Shown piece after piece: positions 1 through 7,954 of a DNA stretch of 64,000 bases (the first letter of the stretch is position 1; every line of letters starts with the position of its first letter). The translations under genes were made by a program, and so were the position numbers. A model generated the notes under the pieces. The model searched no databases. It saw nothing but the letters and a program-made list of their open reading frames with translations, and was not told where the DNA came from. Origin of the DNA: Negativicoccus succinicivorans. Its GTDB lineage: Bacteria; Bacillota; Negativicutes; Veillonellales; Negativicoccaceae. The stretch covers positions 1 to 64,000 of the forward strand of contig NZ_JACHHI010000007.1 of assembly GCF_014207605.1 (NCBI RefSeq), read 5' to 3'.

Positions 1-11
1 GTAATTGACTC

Positions 12-31
12 GGGTCTGAATATTCAGACCC
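12..31. repeat. Perfect 20-bp palindrome in the rRNA-type leader
   Basis: GGGTCTGAAT followed by its exact complement. As RNA it folds to an 8-bp stem with an AUAU loop. It lies about 25 nt downstream of the boxA-like element of the minus-strand leader and has no U-tract. A processing or anti-termination hairpin is more likely than a terminator. Confidence 0.6.
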
Positions 32-55
32 GCACATTGGCGTTAATTCATTGCA

Positions 56-128
56 TTGTTCAGTTTTCAAAGAACCGTGTCGCTTCGTGCGACTTGATTA
101 TGATAGCATCTCTTTTTCTTGGTGTCAA
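56..128 (-). promoter_or_regulatory. rRNA-operon-type promoter and leader with boxA-like element
   Basis: On the minus strand TTGACA (123-128), a 17-bp spacer and TATCAT (100-105) form a strong sigma70-type promoter. The predicted transcript then has a short GTCGC/GCGAC hairpin (about 80-94) and GTTCTTTGAAAACTGAACAA (56-75). The latter closely resembles the TGCTCTTTGAAAACT boxA region of Firmicute rrn leaders. The rRNA genes themselves would lie beyond the left edge and are inferred. The -35 box overlaps the stop codon of the upstream ADP-ribosylglycohydrolase-like gene. Confidence 0.7.
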
Positions 129-1192
129 GCCTTTTCTTCAAAACTTATTTTTTCCAGTCGATCGGCCATGTCGATGATAATATCACGACATTCCAAATGC
201 TCCAACCATTCTTCCGGAATCCGATTGCGTCCGGCTTCCGCCGTGACCAATTGCGCGCAAATGCCGGCTGTTGAATCCGAATCACCGCCGTGATTCAGCG
301 CTGCCAACACGGCATATCGCGAACCGGAGTAAGCCAATGCGCAATACAATGCAATCGCCAAAGTTTCTTCGGCCACGAAACCTTCACCGAGCGCTTCCAG
401 TCCCGGCAAATAGTACCACCAATCATCGGCTCCGGCTTTTTTACGCAATGCAGGTACTTTAGCCGCTGCTTTTTCCGCAGCCACGATAGCATCATATACT
501 TCGTCTGCGTTTTCTTTTACGCGCAACATTTCCTTGACGACTTTTCCCGCCTGCCGCAACGTATGTCCGTCGCAAAGCAAGGCCAGGTACGACGCCATCG
601 CACCGGCGGCGATATATCCCGACGGGTGCGAGTGGGTAATCGCGGCGCAAGCGCAGCCGTTCTCATAAGCGGCTTCCGGATCGCCGTGAAAATATAAACC
701 GATCGGCGCCACACGCATGATACCGCCGCAACCCTTGCTGTCGTTAAGGGGCTGCGTCACGCCGCGGTCCGCCGGATCACGCAATGCCGTAAGGCAGGTC
801 ATACCGGGATGACGCCGCTCTTGCAAACGATGATCTTTCGCTAAATTATACGTCGTTTCGTAAGGTTGTTTTTTGAGCCAGCTTTTTTGCCCGCGCCGAG
901 GTTCTTCTCCCGTTTGCATGTAGTACCAGCGCATGTACGAACGGTAGAGACCTTTCGTCAAAGCATCCCCGCGCTGTCGTGACCAGAAGATGCCGTCAAT
1001 GGTAAAAAGCGTCATCTGCGTGTCGTCGGAAATCAACCATTCACCCGAGCCGTCTAAGCTCAAAGGGCCGCGCAAACCGTGCGGACCGTAGCTTTCTTTG
1101 ATTGTTTCCACGTCGTCAAATTCAACAACGTAGCCAATCGCATCTCCGGCGGCGCCGGCGAGCAGGATATCGCGAAACGGTACAGTACTCAT
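125..1192 (-). CDS. ADP-ribosylglycohydrolase family protein (DraG/ARH-like)
   Basis: This 355-residue protein belongs to the ADP-ribosylglycohydrolase fold, whose members remove ADP-ribose from proteins or small molecules using a di-magnesium site. The two acidic metal motifs are visible: SDDTQMT near residues 55-61 and HGGDSDST near 301-308. The length is typical and there is no signal peptide, so a cytosolic enzyme is expected. Its start overlaps the stop of the upstream transporter gene by four bases (ATGA), so the two are translationally coupled. No DraT-like transferase or nitrogenase gene is nearby, so the substrate is unknown. Confidence 0.85.
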   Translation of the reverse strand: MSTVPFRDILLAGAAGDAIGYVVEFDDVETIKESYGPHGLRGPLSLDGSGEWLISDDTQMTLFTIDGIFWSRQRGDALTKGLYRSYMRWYYMQTGEEPRRGQKSWLKKQPYETTYNLAKDHRLQERRHPGMTCLTALRDPADRGVTQPLNDSKGCGGIMRVAPIGLYFHGDPEAAYENGCACAAITHSHPSGYIAAGAMASYLALLCDGHTLRQAGKVVKEMLRVKENADEVYDAIVAAEKAAAKVPALRKKAGADDWWYYLPGLEALGEGFVAEETLAIALYCALAYSGSRYAVLAALNHGGDSDSTAGICAQLVTAEAGRNRIPEEWLEHLECRDIIIDMADRLEKISFEEKA

Positions 1193-2151
1193 TCGTCTTC
1201 CTCCTCCAACAGCTCATAATCTTGCGCCATCCAACGACGGCTGGTAGTAAAGGTAATGGTCAACCACTTGCGTACTGATTTACCGCCCAGGGCCTTATCA
1301 ATCTCATCACGAATACGGTCGAGATCTCCCACCTCCTGGATCGGGTAACTTTTCGGAATTAAAATATCGATATCGATAAAGGCGATTTTGCCGTACCGTT
1401 GCACGGAACTCACGTAGTCCTTAAAACGGTAGCGGACCATGAAATCGTCCATCACTTCATGAACTTTTTCATGTAAACCTTCCGGCGCCATGCCGAGTAC
1501 CTGACTTACCGCAGGTCCCAAAATATTGAGCGCGACAGGCATCATGGTCAATGACAAAATAATTAGGATCACCGGGTCGACGAATACCCCGTAATGCGCA
1601 TATTGCGTTCGTTCAAGCAAGTAGGCCAAGCCGAAACTGATAAACAAACTGGCGGCGAAACAGGCATCGACGAGCCAACTCATATTATCAAAATGAATCA
1701 GGCTGGATTTCAGTTTCCGATTTACCCGATGCACATAGAGATAATACCCCATATTGGCGAACGTAAACGTTAAGGCGTAAATAATCGCCAAGCCGAAGTT
1801 CATTGCATTGCCGCCGCTGAAAAGACTGATCATGCCGTTCAAAAACGCGTAGACAACAATGATCAGCGTGAAGCCGCCTTCTGCCGCAAGCACGAGCGGT
1901 TCAAACTGCCAATATCCGAATTGAAATTTTTTGCTCGATTCCCGCGTTGTCAGACGCGAAGTCATGATCATTAAAATCTTAATAATGACTGCCACAAACG
2001 AGAAAATCCCGTCAATCAAGATCGCATGCGAGTTCGTAAGCAGGCCGAACCAGGTCGCCGCGACGGCAATCAGTCCCATCAGACCCGCCGACTGCCAAAG
2101 TAAGCGTTGCTCTGTCGCGTAACGTTGTTCCGCCGTTAAACTCGTTTCCAT
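1189..2151 (-). CDS. Cation diffusion facilitator (CDF)-like membrane transporter
   Basis: This 320-residue protein has six hydrophobic segments followed by a roughly 100-residue soluble domain, the layout of CDF metal/proton antiporters. The usual metal ligands look degenerate. In TM2 the family His-x3-Asp positions read Phe and Ala after LID, and in TM5 only the Asp of SWLVD is kept where the family has His-x3-Asp. It may move another cation, or use other ligands. SD-like AGGAAGGA precedes the ATG. A possible extended promoter (TGTAGTATAAT) lies near 2230. It is co-transcribed with the ADP-ribosylglycohydrolase-like gene. Confidence 0.8.
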   Translation of the reverse strand: METSLTAEQRYATEQRLLWQSAGLMGLIAVAATWFGLLTNSHAILIDGIFSFVAVIIKILMIMTSRLTTRESSKKFQFGYWQFEPLVLAAEGGFTLIIVVYAFLNGMISLFSGGNAMNFGLAIIYALTFTFANMGYYLYVHRVNRKLKSSLIHFDNMSWLVDACFAASLFISFGLAYLLERTQYAHYGVFVDPVILIILSLTMMPVALNILGPAVSQVLGMAPEGLHEKVHEVMDDFMVRYRFKDYVSSVQRYGKIAFIDIDILIPKSYPIQEVGDLDRIRDEIDKALGGKSVRKWLTITFTTSRRWMAQDYELLEEEDE

Positions 2152-2278
2152 AAATAGTGTAAATCCTTCCTGTAAAATCTGTTCACAAGTGTTTAATATA
2201 AATAAATAGTATTTTTCACCGTTTCCTTATATTATACTACATCTATTTAATTTCTTGCGTTTAATTTTCCTAAAGAAT

Positions 2279-2737
2279 TCAATGTGAGTTTTTTACGGGT
2301 GCGGTTTGACGAACGAGAATTTCCGCGCGACAAACCGATGGACTGAGCGGCGTCATTTTCATCAGCGTGATTTCCGTCGCATGCGGGTGGCCTTCCCATG
2401 CGGCAAATAATTCCAGCAGATGAAAATAATCGCCGACCAATGTCATCTTCCATTGTTTGGTCTCGTCCGCAGAAGGAATCTCTTCGCTGCTTTCCATTTG
2501 CACGTGCGCCCGGTTCGCGTCCGCTTCCCAGTCGATTATTCGGGCGGCTTCGTTTTGATATTGTTCCTGTTGTGCCAGTTGGGCTGTCAGTCGTTTGATT
2601 TCATGCGCCTGCGCCGCTTCTGCTCGGATAGCGTCCGCGGTCCGAGCTTGCCAGTGGTATCCGCCGCCGAACGCGACAACAGTCAATAACCAGAGTGCCG
2701 CCAACAGCAGCAAAGGATATTTAGTGACGGATGGCAT
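2279..2737 (-). CDS. PilO-like type IV pilus assembly protein
   Basis: This 152-residue protein has one N-terminal membrane helix (about residues 7-25), a coiled coil rich in Ala, Gln and Glu, and a small C-terminal domain. That is the architecture of PilO/GspM, the inner-membrane alignment component of type IV pili. The ATG at 2737 is preferred because GGAGGAGG lies seven bases upstream; an earlier in-frame ATG at 2755 lies upstream of that SD. It is the last gene of the pilus operon and overlaps its upstream neighbour by 17 bases. Assignment rests on topology and position because sequence conservation is low. Confidence 0.65.
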   Translation of the reverse strand: MPSVTKYPLLLLAALWLLTVVAFGGGYHWQARTADAIRAEAAQAHEIKRLTAQLAQQEQYQNEAARIIDWEADANRAHVQMESSEEIPSADETKQWKMTLVGDYFHLLELFAAWEGHPHATEITLMKMTPLSPSVCRAEILVRQTAPVKNSH

Positions 2738-4040
2738 TAGCTTCCTCCTCCGCATGACCGAGCCACAGCGTAAAGGTATGCGCTGCCGCTACATGACGAT
2801 CGATTTTACTTCGTACCGGTCGTTCCAGACGAGCGCTTAAATATTCGCTCCAATCATGTAAGGGCGCGCCCGACTGGAAATTTCCGGTGACAATAATGTC
2901 TTCATTTTCCGTGCGAATTTCCGTCAGCGTCACATCGGCGGGGCAGGAATCGCAAATCACGAGCAACAGTTTGCTTGCCGTTAGGCGCGTTCGCTCATGT
3001 TCTTGCCGATCGTGTACTGCCGTCTGATACGCGGCTGCCTGTGTGCGCAATGCCGACAGTTGAGCGACCGTCGTTTCGTTTTGTAACGCGCTCATTTCTT
3101 TTTGATACATGGCGTAATGAAACGCCGCATACCCGAACGCGAACGCCAGAATGCAAAGGCTTCCCGCCAACACGGGTCGAAACCAAGACGGCGCGGGTTG
3201 CGGCGCGTGATTTTCTAAACGAATCGTTTGGCAAAGCGCGGCATTCTCCGGTCGTTGCGCCGCCCGCGCGGCAGCTGCCGGCAGGTACGCGGCATCACGC
3301 CATGGCGAAGGCGTATCCCCGAGCAGTTCCGCGGGAATGGTCGCGGGCCAAGGTCGGGTCGCGCCGACATCACTCGGCGCGGCCGAGCCATGCACGTAGA
3401 TGGCTTCATCTTCCGACCCCGCGTCCGAATGCGTTACGTCAATCGTATGTAGCCGCCAATCCGTCCACACGCGCTCCCGATACTCCGCCAACATTTGGGA
3501 CGCGGCGCAGTAAACTGCTCCCGTGGACTCCGCCAATGCGTCCCCCAGCGCGACGACTTCCGGAACCGTGATCACGCATTCTACGCCCAATGCCGCCAAG
3601 CGCTCGTCGGGCGCCGCGTCAGACGTCAGCGCCGCCATCAGGACACGAACGCGCTCCTCTGTCAACGGAACCGAACGCGTACCGATCCATGGAGCCACTA
3701 CATCCGGAAAGAAACGTTCGCCTTCCCAGCGCAGCATTTCTCGCAACTCGCGTTCATTGAGCGCTCCCATTGCCACCGTTTTATACCGTACCGCCGCGGG
3801 GGATGCCGTCATCACTACCGTATGCAACGGCACATGCCATATTTCCGTCAGCACCCGGCGCGTTTTTGCCAAATCATCGGCGGCATGCGGCAACCAAATC
3901 CACTGCGCCGGTCCGCTTGCTTTTTCCCGCACGCACAATAAACCGTCACCTTCCCAAGCCAAAAACGGCAACGGCGAGGAGGCAAATATTTGTTTGCCCG
4001 CGTCGGTCAGCTTTTGCATTCGCTGACGCCAATTTCCCAT
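2721..4040 (-). CDS. PilM/PilN (GspL-like) fused pilus assembly protein
   Basis: This 439-residue protein has a cytoplasmic N-terminal region of about 285 residues, one membrane helix (about 289-309), a coiled coil, and a C-terminal domain resembling PilN. Usually PilM (actin-like, cytoplasmic) and PilN (bitopic) are separate; a single chain with this layout resembles GspL of type II secretion. Its role would be to link the pilus ATPase to the periplasmic scaffold. The N-terminal part is too divergent to identify ATP-binding motifs by eye. An SD (AAAGGAGAAGG) precedes the ATG. It overlaps both neighbours (34 bases upstream, 17 downstream). Confidence 0.65.
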   Translation of the reverse strand: MGNWRQRMQKLTDAGKQIFASSPLPFLAWEGDGLLCVREKASGPAQWIWLPHAADDLAKTRRVLTEIWHVPLHTVVMTASPAAVRYKTVAMGALNERELREMLRWEGERFFPDVVAPWIGTRSVPLTEERVRVLMAALTSDAAPDERLAALGVECVITVPEVVALGDALAESTGAVYCAASQMLAEYRERVWTDWRLHTIDVTHSDAGSEDEAIYVHGSAAPSDVGATRPWPATIPAELLGDTPSPWRDAAYLPAAAARAAQRPENAALCQTIRLENHAPQPAPSWFRPVLAGSLCILAFAFGYAAFHYAMYQKEMSALQNETTVAQLSALRTQAAAYQTAVHDRQEHERTRLTASKLLLVICDSCPADVTLTEIRTENEDIIVTGNFQSGAPLHDWSEYLSARLERPVRSKIDRHVAAAHTFTLWLGHAEEEANAIRH

Positions 4041-4414
4041 TTGCCTTCTCCTTTCGGTACGCAGTTGATTTTAATGACAAGCGTGATTCGTTCCGCATCG
4101 TGCACGGCGACGCTGGTGATTGTCGCCCGCGTGCCTTGCGGATCCATCGTCACGCGATTTTGATAGCCGTCGCGAACCGCCAGCTCTTTCGTCATTACAT
4201 TGTCAGGCAGTCCTTGAGCGGCGCAACGTCCGAGCGCCCAGTTCAGCCCGCTTTCCGCGACGTAGCGAGTTTGCAGGCCCGTCACGGTATACGCGCTCGC
4301 CGTACGCACCGCCGCCGACTGCTGCAACACAAGTCCGGCAAGCGTCAGCAGTCCGCACAACGCGACACACCACCAAAGGAGCACGCTGCCGCGGTGCGAT
4401 TCAGCGCACGACAT
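4007..4414 (-). CDS. PilX-like minor pilin or pilus assembly protein
   Basis: This small protein of 135 residues has a single N-terminal hydrophobic segment (about residues 10-28) preceded by SHRGSVLLWW. It lacks the conserved Glu at +5 of classical prepilins, as PilX/GspK-type minor components do. The motif YVAESGLNWALG is characteristic of the PilX N-terminal region. It lies between a PilW-like gene (14-base overlap) and the PilM/PilN fusion gene. A role in priming the pilus or pseudopilus tip is inferred. Confidence 0.6.
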   Translation of the reverse strand: MSCAESHRGSVLLWWCVALCGLLTLAGLVLQQSAAVRTASAYTVTGLQTRYVAESGLNWALGRCAAQGLPDNVMTKELAVRDGYQNRVTMDPQGTRATITSVAVHDAERITLVIKINCVPKGEGKWEIGVSECKS

Positions 4415-4922
4415 AGGTCTCTCCTACGCGGTACCATTGCGCATATGGCAAAACCGCCGTACTGTACGTCTGTTGACGCGCTCCGTATACCCAGGTAAAT
4501 TGCGCCGTCACAAGACCTTGGTCGTCTACCGTAAACATTTTGTCACCGTCTTCTTTGCCCGGAAGAAATCGCGGTCGATTGGCCGTGCCGTCGCCCGCTT
4601 CCGTCATCGGTTGACGCTGCCCGTTTTTTAATTCCAGATAAAGCGCGCCGCTCGCGTAAAAAGCGTGTCGTAAATGATTCGGCGTCACAAAAACGTATTG
4701 ATTCTTCCGCCCAGGTCTTGTTTGCGACGTGCCGGACCACAAATAGCTGTCCAGCGTTCCCAAAATAAACCGGCTGTCCTCACTGATTTTGAGTTCCGTC
4801 CCGAGTCGCTGAAAGGTTTGCAGCACAGCGCGCACCCGCGGCGCCAATGCCGCGCTCAACAGGCCGCAGAGCAACAGGGCCAGCAAAAGCTCCCAAAGAA
4901 TATAGCCAGCGTGTTTACGCAT
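4401..4922 (-). CDS. Prepilin-like minor pilin (PilW/GspJ type)
   Basis: This protein of 173 residues has a prepilin signal: a short basic leader, a Gly, then YILWE with Glu at the fifth position, followed by a long hydrophobic helix to about residue 28. Prepilin peptidase should cleave after the Gly. The size and the beta-rich C-terminus fit the larger minor pilins PilW/GspJ. It overlaps the upstream minor pilin gene by eight bases and the downstream one by fourteen, so translational coupling is likely. Confidence 0.65.
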   Translation of the reverse strand: MRKHAGYILWELLLALLLCGLLSAALAPRVRAVLQTFQRLGTELKISEDSRFILGTLDSYLWSGTSQTRPGRKNQYVFVTPNHLRHAFYASGALYLELKNGQRQPMTEAGDGTANRPRFLPGKEDGDKMFTVDDQGLVTAQFTWVYGARQQTYSTAVLPYAQWYRVGETYVVR

Positions 4923-5286
4923 GTGTGTTTCCTCGCGGCAGCCAAATCGTCACCGCATCCGCGCCTCGTGAGCCGCTGACCGTGATTTCATAGCCGTAAA
5001 CGCCCGGTTCCGCCGCCTCTGTGCCGGCTACATCAATCGTAAAGTGATGCGCATTGTATTCTTTGGTAATACTGTAGCCGGCGGGCACGCCATCGACCAG
5101 GTAGGCGTATTTCAATTTTTCCGCCGTCTCCTGCAACAGCGCCGCCCGCTCCGTTTGCTCCCGCCCGCCGGCCGCGTTATGCACCGCGCCCAAAACGGTG
5201 GCGGCGAGCGTTCCGCCGACCACCGTCATAATCAGAATCAAGAAAAGAACTTCCGGAAAAATAAAGCCTCGCGATTTCATGTTCAT
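4915..5286 (-). CDS. Prepilin-like minor pilin (PilV/GspI type)
   Basis: This protein of 123 residues begins with a short leader, MNMKSRG, then FIFPE with Glu at +5 and a hydrophobic helix, a type III prepilin signal. The remainder is small and beta-rich, as in PilV/GspI minor pilins. Its ATG overlaps the stop of the preceding gene (ATGA). The exact minor-pilin class is assigned by order and size only. Confidence 0.6.
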   Translation of the reverse strand: MNMKSRGFIFPEVLFLILIMTVVGGTLAATVLGAVHNAAGGREQTERAALLQETAEKLKYAYLVDGVPAGYSITKEYNAHHFTIDVAGTEAAEPGVYGYEITVSGSRGADAVTIWLPRGNTHA

Positions 5287-5747
5287 TGCACGCGTACCCG
5301 TCCTGTCTGTGCGCTGATAATAATCCTTTTGCGTTCATGATGACGATTTTCCAACACGATTTGGTAATTCCCGCGGTAACTTTGCATCGGTCGACCGTTA
5401 CTTTGAAACTGCACCAGCTTGGACTGCCCCGCGCTAAATGTAATGCCCTCCGGCAAGGCGGCACGTTGACCGATCAACGTATTTCGCGCCGTTACGTAGT
5501 ACATCGCCGGGCGATGATCGACATTGAGATGCAGGGTCGGCATGTTGCTTTGTGCGCCGCGATTTTGTTGCGCGAGCGCTTGCGTCTGATGGATGGCGGC
5601 GCAAAGCGCCGAGGTCGCTCGCAATAAAGCCTGTCGATCCTGAAACGCCGCATACTGCACGGCGGACCAGGCGGTAAATATTCCCACTAAAGCGATCGCC
5701 ACCAGCATTTCCCAAAGCAAATAACCGCGGTTTGATTGTTTATCCAT
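5283..5747 (-). CDS. Prepilin-like minor pilin (FimT/GspH type)
   Basis: This 154-residue protein has the leader MDKQSNRG followed by YLLWE and a hydrophobic helix, a prepilin peptidase site with Glu at +5. The following helix (about residues 35-65) and beta-rich C-terminus fit the FimT/GspH family of minor pilins. It overlaps the prepilin peptidase gene by eight bases and couples by ATGA to the next minor pilin gene. Confidence 0.65.
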   Translation of the reverse strand: MDKQSNRGYLLWEMLVAIALVGIFTAWSAVQYAAFQDRQALLRATSALCAAIHQTQALAQQNRGAQSNMPTLHLNVDHRPAMYYVTARNTLIGQRAALPEGITFSAGQSKLVQFQSNGRPMQSYRGNYQIVLENRHHERKRIIISAQTGRVRVQ

Positions 5748-6372
5748 AACCCAGCCAACTTCCTACCGGTGTCGTTAAACCGACCGCCAACGTCAAAAAA
5801 GGTCCGAACGGAATCGCCTGACAGCGGGGAAAAAACCCGCGGGAAAGGATGCCGAAGCACGCTCCCAAAAGCGCCGCCAGCCACAAGAGCAACAACGTTT
5901 GCAACGGCGACAGCCAAGTCGCGAGCGCCGCGTAATACCAAATGTCGCCCTGCCCCATGCCGCCGCGCGCGAGTCCGTATAAAACACCGGCCACTACAAC
6001 TGCCAAAAGGCTTGCCATTAATGCGCTCAGAAAATGTCCCGCCGCGATGCTTTCCGCGCTTCCTGCCAGAAAAAGCAAAAGCGAAAGGCGCCTCGGCAAC
6101 ACGCCATAGCGCGCGTCACAAAGCGCGGCAAGCAGACTCAATCCGCACAATACCAATGTACCGATGAGCGAACGCCCGTCATTCAGACCGGGCAGTAGGC
6201 TCAGTGCCGCGAAAAAGCCGAAGCACCATTCCGCGCGCGTTAACCCGCGACGCGGCGTAAAAGGCTCGGCCCACTCCGCGGCATAGCGCCGCCGATACGC
6301 TTCCGCCCAACGCCATATGCAGGGTCCCGCGATGCAGGGCCACAACAAAACGCCGACCGCGGTCAGCGTCAT
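5740..6372 (-). CDS. Prepilin peptidase (type IV leader peptidase)
   Basis: This 210-residue polytopic membrane aspartic protease should process the pilin and minor pilins encoded beside it. The two catalytic Asp motifs are visible: CDARYGVLP (about residue 87) and GMGQGD (about 140), the GxGD signature. The N-terminal cysteine-bearing methyltransferase region of full-length PilD is almost absent, so N-methylation of pilin may be missing or supplied elsewhere. Its ATG overlaps the stop of the pilin gene (ATGA). Confidence 0.85.
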   Translation of the reverse strand: MTLTAVGVLLWPCIAGPCIWRWAEAYRRRYAAEWAEPFTPRRGLTRAEWCFGFFAALSLLPGLNDGRSLIGTLVLCGLSLLAALCDARYGVLPRRLSLLLFLAGSAESIAAGHFLSALMASLLAVVVAGVLYGLARGGMGQGDIWYYAALATWLSPLQTLLLLWLAALLGACFGILSRGFFPRCQAIPFGPFLTLAVGLTTPVGSWLGYG

Positions 6373-6752
6373 TTGCCGCTCGGTCCGCCGTGCGAGGAGT
6401 ATGTCGTGCCTTTATAGCTGTAAGTGACTTCTCCCTTCGTCGCCAATTTGCTCGTGTCGTAGCTTTCATTATCCGGCGCTTTTGGAACCGCTTCCAAGTA
6501 TCCTTTCGAGGCGTCCGTCGTATTTACCAATTCGTCCAGGGAGCTCGGGTATTTGCCCGTGTCCACCTGGTACATCGCCACCGCCGTTCCGACACTGTGC
6601 AAATCCGCTTGAATCTTCGCCACTTTGGCGCGATCCGCCGCGCCGCCGAATTTCGGTATAACAACCGTCGCCAAAATCCCGATGATAGCAATTACAATTA
6701 ACAGTTCGATCAAAGTAAAACCGGCATGTTTGCGTTGTTTCGTTCTTTGCAT
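6369..6752 (-). CDS. Major type IV pilin (prepilin)
   Basis: This 127-residue prepilin has the leader MQRTKQRKHAG and then FTLIELLIVIAIIGILA, an almost canonical type IV pilin or GspG N-terminus with Glu at +5. The body (AKIQADLHSVGTAVAMYQ, then TGKYPSSLDEL) matches the short GspG/PilE-like class. The start at 6752 is chosen because AAAGGATG lies just upstream and the leader is then of normal length. The open frame continues upstream to 7400, but only as an out-of-frame shadow of PilC. A C-terminal disulfide pair is absent. Confidence 0.9.
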   Translation of the reverse strand: MQRTKQRKHAGFTLIELLIVIAIIGILATVVIPKFGGAADRAKVAKIQADLHSVGTAVAMYQVDTGKYPSSLDELVNTTDASKGYLEAVPKAPDNESYDTSKLATKGEVTYSYKGTTYSSHGGPSGK

Positions 6753-6766
6753 GAAAATCATCCTTT

Positions 6767-7954
6767 CTACATCGGAGCCGTTACCACATCGATAATCGGC
6801 AGCAAGATACTGTACATCAAAAATCCTACCCACAATCCCGTCGCCAACAAAAGCAACGGTCCTAACCATGTTTTCAGTTGCTCCCAGCTGCGCGCGCTTT
6901 CCTCTTCGTAATACGCGGCCGTCTCCGCCAAGAGTTCCTCCAAACGTCCGCTTTCCGTACCCACGCGCACCATGTGAAGATACACCGGCCCGGTGATGTC
7001 CGCCGCTTGCAGCGCCGTCTCCAACGCGCGACCGTTGCGCACAGCGGCGCGAGCGGTAAGCAAGCGTTCCCGATATAGCGGATTGGTGACCGCCGCCGTC
7101 AGCCGCAATGTCTCCGCGAGATCCAAACCGCTCTTTAACAAAAGCGCCTGTACCTGCGCCATGCGCGCGTACATCGGCGCGCGAAACAAAGTAAAACGAT
7201 CCGCTTGACGGGCGACAACCATTCGTCCGGTCGGCGTCATGGACAGCGCGACGATCGCGCCCAAAGCCAAAAACAGCGCGAGCGCGATCAAAAGCACATG
7301 CGAATGAAACCATTGCGCCGTCGTTAGTACCGTTTGCGTCACCGCCGAAGGTTGCGCGCCGAGATCGGCGAACAGGTTCGCGAAAGTTGGCAAAATCCAA
7401 ATCACGGAAATCCCGCCGACCAGCAGACCCGCCAGCATCACCAACAGCGGATAGCTGTACGCCTCCCGACGCAAGCGCTGCAGTTTTAATTGATTGCGGT
7501 AGTAAAGCGAAGCGTATGTTAAATTTTCCGCCAGCACGCCGGCCGCTTCGCCCGCTTCTACCAGCGCGATCAGTAACGGCGGGAAAGCACGCGCCGTTTG
7601 CAAGGCCTCCCGCAACGTCTCTCCCGTCTCCACCGCCGCGCTGACATCGGTCAGCGCTTGTTGCAGGCGGGGCGGACCCGTTTCACTCAGCAAGCGCAGC
7701 GCCGTCAACACGTCAATCCCGGCGCGCAACAATGTCGCCCACTGTTGGGTAAAAAGCGCCAAGGTGCGAGCTCCGAGTTTTCGTTGCGAAATTTGTTCCC
7801 ATGCATTGCCGCGGCGCAAACGAACCACATACCAGGAACGCGCCCGCAGCAACGCCGCCGCGTCAGATTCAGAAGTGCTTTCAATCCAGCCAGTGCGCCG
7901 CAAATGTTGCGCCTCATCCAATGCTATATAGTGGTATCGCTGCATTGCCGCCAT
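6767..7954 (-). CDS. pilC: Type IV pilus inner-membrane platform protein PilC/GspF
   Basis: This 395-residue protein holds two repeats of the T2SS F domain and three long hydrophobic segments (about residues 160-190, 205-235 and 365-390). It forms the platform on which the PilB/PilT ATPases act. The sequences ERRF-like TLLRAGIDVLTALRL and LLKSGLDLAETLRL show the repeated F-domain signature. The start is uncertain between 7954 and the ATG nine bases further on. It overlaps the pilT-like gene by 31 bases and is followed after 14 bases by the pilin gene. Confidence 0.88.
   Translation of the reverse strand: MAAMQRYHYIALDEAQHLRRTGWIESTSESDAAALLRARSWYVVRLRRGNAWEQISQRKLGARTLALFTQQWATLLRAGIDVLTALRLLSETGPPRLQQALTDVSAAVETGETLREALQTARAFPPLLIALVEAGEAAGVLAENLTYASLYYRNQLKLQRLRREAYSYPLLVMLAGLLVGGISVIWILPTFANLFADLGAQPSAVTQTVLTTAQWFHSHVLLIALALFLALGAIVALSMTPTGRMVVARQADRFTLFRAPMYARMAQVQALLLKSGLDLAETLRLTAAVTNPLYRERLLTARAAVRNGRALETALQAADITGPVYLHMVRVGTESGRLEELLAETAAYYEEESARSWEQLKTWLGPLLLLATGLWVGFLMYSILLPIIDVVTAPM

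Noticed and set aside
6753-7400. Upstream extension of the pilin frame
   Set aside because: It overlaps PilC out of frame and would place the prepilin signal internally. The ATG at 6752 has an SD and a normal leader.
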